This document shows, in pieces, positions 47,211 through 51,940 of a stretch of DNA of 51,940 bases (position 1 is its first letter; every line of letters starts with the position of its first letter). The position numbers were made by a program, and so were the translations under genes. Under the pieces are notes generated by a model. The model searched no databases. It had not been told where the DNA came from and saw nothing but the letters and a program-made list of their open reading frames with translations. The DNA comes from an uncultured Pelagibacteraceae bacterium (GTDB lineage: Bacteria; Pseudomonadota; Alphaproteobacteria; Pelagibacterales; Pelagibacteraceae), in assembly GCA_902598595.1 (NCBI GenBank), contig CACKCD010000003.1:1-51940 (forward strand), read 5' to 3'.

Positions 47211-47596
47211 AGTATTTTCCAGGTTCCTGATGCTGTAGCAACAATTTTTTCTGAGCTAAATATTTCACTTGAAATAAAAACTAATGTTTTTGTTCTTTTT
47301 AAAACTTTAACTTTTCCAATTAGTTTTTCATTTAATTTTCCAGCTGATATAAATTTAATATCTAGATTTATTGTTACACATCTTTTATTTCCTGCTGCAA
47401 TATGAGCTGCATTACCCATTCCTGTATCAGCGATTGTAGCAATAAAACCTCCGTGAGCTATACCACCAGTGTTCAAACAGTTTTCTGAAATTTCGATTCC
47501 ATATTCGAAATTTGATTCATCTATCTTCTTAAAAGATAAATTCCCGATATTTTGCATAAAACCTTTTTTAGTTTTGTCCATAGTATTTTTTACCAT
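47207..47596 (-). CDS. PaaI-like hotdog thioesterase
   Basis: A small acyl-CoA thioesterase of the hotdog fold. The core has NTGGIAHGGFIATIADTGMG, including the catalytic HGG-Asp region, then VTINLDIKFISAGKLNEKLIG. Length is 129 residues from an ATG at 47596, or 124 from an ATG at 47581; both overlap the upstream EamA gene, and no ribosome site decides. Its acyl-CoA substrate is unknown. It closes the aceE-aceF-EamA-thioesterase run. Confidence 0.82.
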   Translation of the reverse strand: MVKNTMDKTKKGFMQNIGNLSFKKIDESNFEYGIEISENCLNTGGIAHGGFIATIADTGMGNAAHIAAGNKRCVTINLDIKFISAGKLNEKLIGKVKVLKRTKTLVFISSEIFSSEKIVATASGTWKIL

Positions 47597-48470
47597 ATAT
47601 TGGAGCTAGTTGAGAGAAAATTACGGCCAATAATATTAATACAATCCCAAATATTTTAAGATCACTTAAGAATTGACTTAAAAGGATCCATCCAAATATT
47701 GCAGCGAAAACACCTTCCAAAGAAAAAATAATTGCAACTGGCGCAGGAGACAAATTCTGTTGACTGTAAGCTTGTAGCAAAAATGCTATTCCACTAGATA
47801 AAACGCCAGCATAAAGAAGTTCATTTTTTTCCAATAATAAATTTTCTAGCGAGATATTTTCAAAGGCTAAAGATGGGATAAAAGTAATTATGGATCCAAT
47901 CAGACAAGTTCCCATCGTTATAGTAATTGGATAATTAAATAATTTTAAAAATTTTGATAAATAAACAATATGAAAAGCCCAAAAAAAAGCTCCTAGCAAG
48001 ACCAATGAATCCCCTAATCTTACTGTTACATTATTTGTTTCAGTAAGTAAAAATCCTCCAATTACACAAACGAAGACCGAAGGCCAAACTGACCAATGAA
48101 TTCTTTTAGAAAACAAAAAATAAGATATGGCAGGAACAATTAGAACATAAAATATTGTAAATATTGCTGCATTTGCAACATCTGTATAAAGCAATGAATA
48201 CTGTTGGAATGCAAATCCTCCACTTAGAAAAAGAGCAAGAAGAACTAAATAAGTTAAAATCATATTATGAGAAAATTTTTTTTCTTTAATTTTTTTAAAT
48301 TCGAAAAAGAAAAAAAAGGGGATTAATGTAATAAAACCTAGAAACATTCTTCCGGCAGTAAAGGAAAAAGGACCGATATAATCCATTCCCAAGTCTTGAG
48401 CAACGAATGCTGTACCCCATAAAAATGAGCAAGAGATAGCACAGATCAATGAGATCAATTTTTTATTCAT
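47568..48470 (-). CDS. EamA-family (DMT) transporter
   Basis: A 300-residue inner-membrane protein with ten predicted helices in two EamA repeats. The first repeat has SCSFLWGTAFVAQDLGMDYI and FTAGRMFLGFITLIPF, and the second has LSSGIAFLLQAYSQQNLSPA and AIIFSLEGVFAAIFGWILLS. DMT exporters of this type carry amino acids or other metabolites; the substrate is unknown. It begins 23 bases after aceF and overlaps the thioesterase gene. Confidence 0.87.
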   Translation of the reverse strand: MNKKLISLICAISCSFLWGTAFVAQDLGMDYIGPFSFTAGRMFLGFITLIPFFFFFEFKKIKEKKFSHNMILTYLVLLALFLSGGFAFQQYSLLYTDVANAAIFTIFYVLIVPAISYFLFSKRIHWSVWPSVFVCVIGGFLLTETNNVTVRLGDSLVLLGAFFWAFHIVYLSKFLKLFNYPITITMGTCLIGSIITFIPSLAFENISLENLLLEKNELLYAGVLSSGIAFLLQAYSQQNLSPAPVAIIFSLEGVFAAIFGWILLSQFLSDLKIFGIVLILLAVIFSQLAPIYGKKYYGQN

Positions 48471-48493
48471 GAGGCTTATTATTGTAATTTAAG

Positions 48494-49747
48494 TTAAACA
48501 GCAAGCTTGAAAGCAAAATCTTTACCTAAACATTCACTTAAATAAACGCAAAATCTTGCTCCTTCAGCTCCATCAATTATTCTATGATCATAAGATAAAG
48601 AAATTGGCAAAATTTTTCTTGAAACTATTTTACCTTTTACCTTAACTAATCTATCAAAACTTTTGCCAACACCTAAAATTGCTACTTCTGGAGGATTTAT
48701 AATTGGCGTAAAAAAAGTTCCTCCTATCCCCCCTAAACTTGATATTGTCATGGATCCACCAAAGAATTCTTTTTTATCTATTTTTAATTCTCTACAAAGT
48801 TTACTAATTTCTTTTAGTTCTTCACCTATCTCTTGAATACTTAGTTGCTCTGCATTTCTTAATTTAGGAACCATTAAACCATGAGGTGTATCTACTGCAA
48901 AACCAATATGAAAATACTTTTTATATATAATTTTACTTGAATGCATGTCTATAGAAGCATTAAAATTTGGAAATTCTTTAAGAGCACTAACTAGAGCTTT
49001 TGCAATAAATGCTAATGGTGTGACTTTTATTTTTTCACCAGAGTAATAGTCGTATAAAGAAGATCTAAACTGCTCCATCTCCGTAATATCTATCTCTTCA
49101 TGTTGTGTCACATGGGGAATTTCAGTCCAAGATCTTACTAAATGAGGTCCAGATAACTTTTTTACTCTTGGTATATCTTTTATTTGAATTTCACCAAATT
49201 CTTCATGAGAATATTCTTCAACATATTTTTTCTTCTCAACTTTACCTCCACTTACAGTAACTTGTGATCTTACAAAATTTTTTACATCATCTTCTGATAC
49301 ACGTCCTAATCTTTGAGTGCCTTGTACTGCAGAAATATCAGCTCCAAGTTCTCGAGCAAATTTTCTTACTTTGGGGCTTGCTGAACTTTTACCACTTCTT
49401 GGGACTTCAGGTGCAGATATTATTGGAGATGCAATTTTTTGAGGGACTTTTACTTTTTTTGACTCTTTTTCTACCATTTTAACTTCTTTCTTAACTTCTT
49501 TTGTACTTTCGGTTGAATCTAGAGTTAAAATAGTATCACCTTTATTTACTTTGTCTCCGACAGACACATTTACTTTTTCTATTTTACCTGAGTGAGTAGA
49601 TGGCACCTCAACACTAGATTTATCACTTTCTAATGTAATAAGAGAATCATTCTTATTTATAGTTTGGCCATCTTTTACCAATACTTCAATAATTTCGACA
49701 TCCTTGAAGTCACCCATATCAGGAACAGAAATTTTTATTTTAGTCAT
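48494..49747 (-). CDS. aceF: Pyruvate dehydrogenase E2, dihydrolipoamide acetyltransferase
   Basis: E2 of pyruvate dehydrogenase transfers acetyl to CoA. One lipoyl domain covers about residues 1-78, with the lipoylated Lys in LESDKSSVEVPS; many AceF proteins have two or three. A Lys-rich hinge follows, then the peripheral-subunit-binding domain (ASPKVRKFARELGADI) and the catalytic domain ending with [16 protein letters not shown]. Length is 417 residues. The ATG directly follows the aceE stop. No lpd is next to it, so it may share the E3 at the start of the window. Confidence 0.94.
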   Translation of the reverse strand: MTKIKISVPDMGDFKDVEIIEVLVKDGQTINKNDSLITLESDKSSVEVPSTHSGKIEKVNVSVGDKVNKGDTILTLDSTESTKEVKKEVKMVEKESKKVKVPQKIASPIISAPEVPRSGKSSASPKVRKFARELGADISAVQGTQRLGRVSEDDVKNFVRSQVTVSGGKVEKKKYVEEYSHEEFGEIQIKDIPRVKKLSGPHLVRSWTEIPHVTQHEEIDITEMEQFRSSLYDYYSGEKIKVTPLAFIAKALVSALKEFPNFNASIDMHSSKIIYKKYFHIGFAVDTPHGLMVPKLRNAEQLSIQEIGEELKEISKLCRELKIDKKEFFGGSMTISSLGGIGGTFFTPIINPPEVAILGVGKSFDRLVKVKGKIVSRKILPISLSYDHRIIDGAEGARFCVYLSECLGKDFAFKLAV

Positions 49748-51940
49748 TTATAAATTAGCTGGAAAATCTCTATTTTTATCTATTTTAAATTTTTTAATTG
49801 CTTTTTCTGCATCTTTAGAAGCAATTAGCTGTTCTTTTACAAGAGCACTAAGTGTAAAAGCAACAATATGTTCTTTATCAACTTCAAAAAACTTTCTTAA
49901 ATTTTTTCTTGTGTCACTTCTTCCATAGCCATCAGTACCAAAAGAGTAAAACGTTTTATCTGTGTAAGGTCTTATCTGATCAGCAAATGCTCTAGTGTAA
50001 TCTGAAGCTGCAATAATTGGTCCCTCTCGCTTATCTAAACATTTTTGTACATACGTTTTTTTTGGTTTTTCTTTAGGGTTTAAAAGATTTACTCTCTCAG
50101 TTTCCATCCCGTTTCTTCTAAGTTCGTTAAAGCTAGTAACACTCCATATATCAGCATCAATATTATATTCCTTTGATAAAATTTTTGAAGCTGCAATAAT
50201 CTCTCTAAGAATTGTTCCTGAACCAAGTAATTGAACTTTTGTTTTTCCTTTGTTTCCACCCTCTTTAAATAAATACATGCCTTTTAAAATTCCCTCATCA
50301 CTACCCTTAGGTTTTTCAGGATGTGAATAATTTTCATTCATAGCTGTGATATAATAAAAAATATTTTCTTTTTTCTCGTGCATTCTTTTAATTCCTTCTC
50401 GAAATATTGTTGCCATTTCATAAGCAAAAGTTGGATCGTAACTAATACAATTTGGAATATTCGATGCTAATAAATGACTATGGCCATCTTGGTGTTGAAG
50501 ACCCTCTCCTGCGAGTGTCGTTCGTCCTGCTGTAGCTCCGATTAAAAACCCTCTAGCCTGTGAGTCTCCTGCTGCCCAAGCAAGATCTCCTACTCTTTGA
50601 AATCCAAACATAGAATAAAAAATGTATATAGGTATCATTTCGATATCATGATTAGTATAAGCAGTACCAGCAGCAATCCATGAAGACATTGCTCCAGATT
50701 CATTAATACCTTCTTCCAATACTTGACCACTTTTATCTTCTCGGTAAGAGCTTAATTGTTCTGAGTCAACAGGTTCGTATTTTTGACCTTCGTGAGCATA
50801 AATTCCAATTTTTTGAAAAAATCCTTCCATACCAAAAGTTCTTGCTTCATCTGGAATTATAGGAACTAATCTTGGAGAAACATTTTTGTCTCTAAGTAAA
50901 GCTGTCATCATTCTAACAAGCGCCATAGTAGTTGACATTTCTTTCTCACCAGTTGATTTCATGAAGGTATCAAAAATATCTTTTGGTGGTGCTTTAATTT
51001 GTTTAGCAAAAGATGATCTTTCTGGAATAAATCCACCTAGTTTTAATCTTTTATCTTTTAAATACTTAATTTCTTCTGAGTCTTCTTTAGGCTTATAATA
51101 TTCAATGTTTTTTACTTGATTATCTGTAAGTGGAACTTTGAATCTGTCTCTGTAATAAAGTAAATCTTGCTCATCTAGCTTCTTTTGTTGATGAGTAGTA
51201 TTAACACTTTCACCTGTCTTACCCATCCCATAACCCTTAATTGTTTTAGCTAAAATTACCGTCGGAGAACCTTTATTTTTCATTGCGGCATCGTATGCTG
51301 CGTAAACTTTATGTGGATCATGGCCACCTCTATTTAATTTCCAAATATCTTTGTCTGTCATTGAAGAAACAAGCTCTTTTAGTTCAGGATATTTTCCAAA
51401 AAATTTTTCTCTAACATACGAACCACCTTTAGCCTTAAAAGCCTGGTACTCTCCATCTAGACATTCATTCATACGTTTTATTAAAAGACCTGTTTTATCT
51501 TTTGCTAACAATTGATCCCAGTATGACCCCCAGATAACTTTGATCACATTCCAACCTGAACCTCTAAAACTGCCTTCAAGCTCTTGAATAATTTTTCCAT
51601 TACCTCTAACTGGTCCGTCTAATCTTTGTAAATTACAATTAATAACAAAAATTAAATTATCTAGTTTTTCTCTTGCAGCTAATCCAATAGCCCCTAGAGA
51701 TTCGGGCTCATCCATTTCTCCGTCACCTAAGAAGACCCAGATTTTTCTTCCCTCATCTTTAACTAAACCTCTATTAATTAAATATTTTAAAAATCTCGCT
51801 TGGTAAATTGCCATGATAGGGCCAAGACCCATAGAGACAGTTGGAAACTGCCAAAAATTCGGCATTAGCCATGGGTGAGGGTAAGAAGAAAGACCTCCTT
51901 TATTTACCTCTTGTCGAAATCCATCTAATTGGGAAGCGCT
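49748..51940 (-). CDS. aceE: Pyruvate dehydrogenase E1, homodimeric AceE (5' end outside window)
   Basis: E1 decarboxylates pyruvate with thiamin diphosphate. The frame stays open to the window edge; the 25 codons before the first ATG in the window encode LSSYPHPWL and other conserved sequence, so that ATG (51865) is internal. Visible blocks are FWQFPTVSMGLGPIMAIYQA, the TPP motif FLGDGEMDEPES, LDGPVRGNGKIIQELEG, VQLLGSGTILREIIAA and the C-terminal FGTDGYGRSDTR. About 730 of roughly 890 residues are present. It is the single-chain AceE type, not the alpha/beta PdhA-PdhB type usual in other alphaproteobacteria. Confidence 0.95.
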   Translation of the reverse strand, partial: SASQLDGFRQEVNKGGLSSYPHPWLMPNFWQFPTVSMGLGPIMAIYQARFLKYLINRGLVKDEGRKIWVFLGDGEMDEPESLGAIGLAAREKLDNLIFVINCNLQRLDGPVRGNGKIIQELEGSFRGSGWNVIKVIWGSYWDQLLAKDKTGLLIKRMNECLDGEYQAFKAKGGSYVREKFFGKYPELKELVSSMTDKDIWKLNRGGHDPHKVYAAYDAAMKNKGSPTVILAKTIKGYGMGKTGESVNTTHQQKKLDEQDLLYYRDRFKVPLTDNQVKNIEYYKPKEDSEEIKYLKDKRLKLGGFIPERSSFAKQIKAPPKDIFDTFMKSTGEKEMSTTMALVRMMTALLRDKNVSPRLVPIIPDEARTFGMEGFFQKIGIYAHEGQKYEPVDSEQLSSYREDKSGQVLEEGINESGAMSSWIAAGTAYTNHDIEMIPIYIFYSMFGFQRVGDLAWAAGDSQARGFLIGATAGRTTLAGEGLQHQDGHSHLLASNIPNCISYDPTFAYEMATIFREGIKRMHEKKENIFYYITAMNENYSHPEKPKGSDEGILKGMYLFKEGGNKGKTKVQLLGSGTILREIIAASKILSKEYNIDADIWSVTSFNELRRNGMETERVNLLNPKEKPKKTYVQKCLDKREGPIIAASDYTRAFADQIRPYTDKTFYSFGTDGYGRSDTRKNLRKFFEVDKEHIVAFTLSALVKEQLIASKDAEKAIKKFKIDKNRDFPANL

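Overview
The window looks like core chromosome of a SAR11-type alphaproteobacterium (Pelagibacterales, Candidatus Pelagibacter or a close relative). The sequence is very A+T rich. Spacers are mostly 0-80 bp, and many genes overlap by 1-17 bp. Several gene orders are typical of alphaproteobacteria: sucCDAB-lpd, priA followed by the F1 genes atpHAGDC, rplU-rpmA-obgE-proB-proA-nadD-rsfS-ctpA-rppH, metX-metW, argH-small lipoprotein-lysA, and a SUV3-like helicase near fdxA and carD. A SAM-II riboswitch stands before metX. I see no rRNA, CRISPR array, insertion sequence, prophage or integrase, and no stretch over about 210 bp without a gene. The exact strain cannot be told from sequence alone.

Layout. 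1-7.8 kb (+): tail of an unknown gene, then succinyl-CoA synthetase, the complete 2-oxoglutarate dehydrogenase (E1, E2) and lipoamide dehydrogenase. 7.8-14.6 kb (+): primosomal helicase priA and the F1 part of ATP synthase. 14.6-21.1 kb (-): a nine-gene run from ribosomal proteins L21/L27 through the GTPase Obg, proline synthesis, NAD synthesis and ribosome silencing to a periplasmic protease and an RNA pyrophosphohydrolase. 21.2-23.8 kb (-): metX-metW-gloB behind a SAM-II aptamer and an intrinsic terminator. 23.9-29.3 kb: an aromatic/histidine aminotransferase with prephenate dehydrogenase (+), then an acyltransferase and argH-lipoprotein-lysA (-). 29.3-35 kb: mixed envelope, redox and small-protein genes, including TlpA, a HIG1 protein, an esterase, HNH, Coq7, DsbB, a YqaA-type membrane protein, a small membrane protein coupled to a double winged-helix protein, and a BASS transporter. 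35-41 kb: tRNA-Leu(CAA), an acyl-CoA synthetase, a stand-alone gene for a 23-residue Lys/Arg peptide, then carD, fdxA, a TerB-like gene and the helicase on the minus strand. 41-47.2 kb (+): an aminotransferase, a TAXI-type TRAP transporter and a sugar-dehydrogenase-like protein. 47.2-51.9 kb (-): pyruvate dehydrogenase aceE (cut by the window edge)-aceF, an EamA transporter and a thioesterase.

Most genes serve central carbon, energy and amino-acid metabolism: two 2-oxoacid dehydrogenase complexes that could share the one E3 seen here, ATP synthase, and Pro, Met, Lys, Arg, Tyr and His pathway steps. The less ordinary items are (i) the tiny basic-peptide transcription unit at 36.9-37.1 kb, with its own promoter-like boxes, Shine-Dalgarno and terminator; (ii) the SAM-II aptamer whose 3' strand is complementary to the loop and arm of a terminator that ends two bases before the metX start codon; (iii) an acyl-CoA synthetase start codon four bases after the CCA end of a tRNA; and (iv) two divergent genes whose start codons overlap in one CATG.
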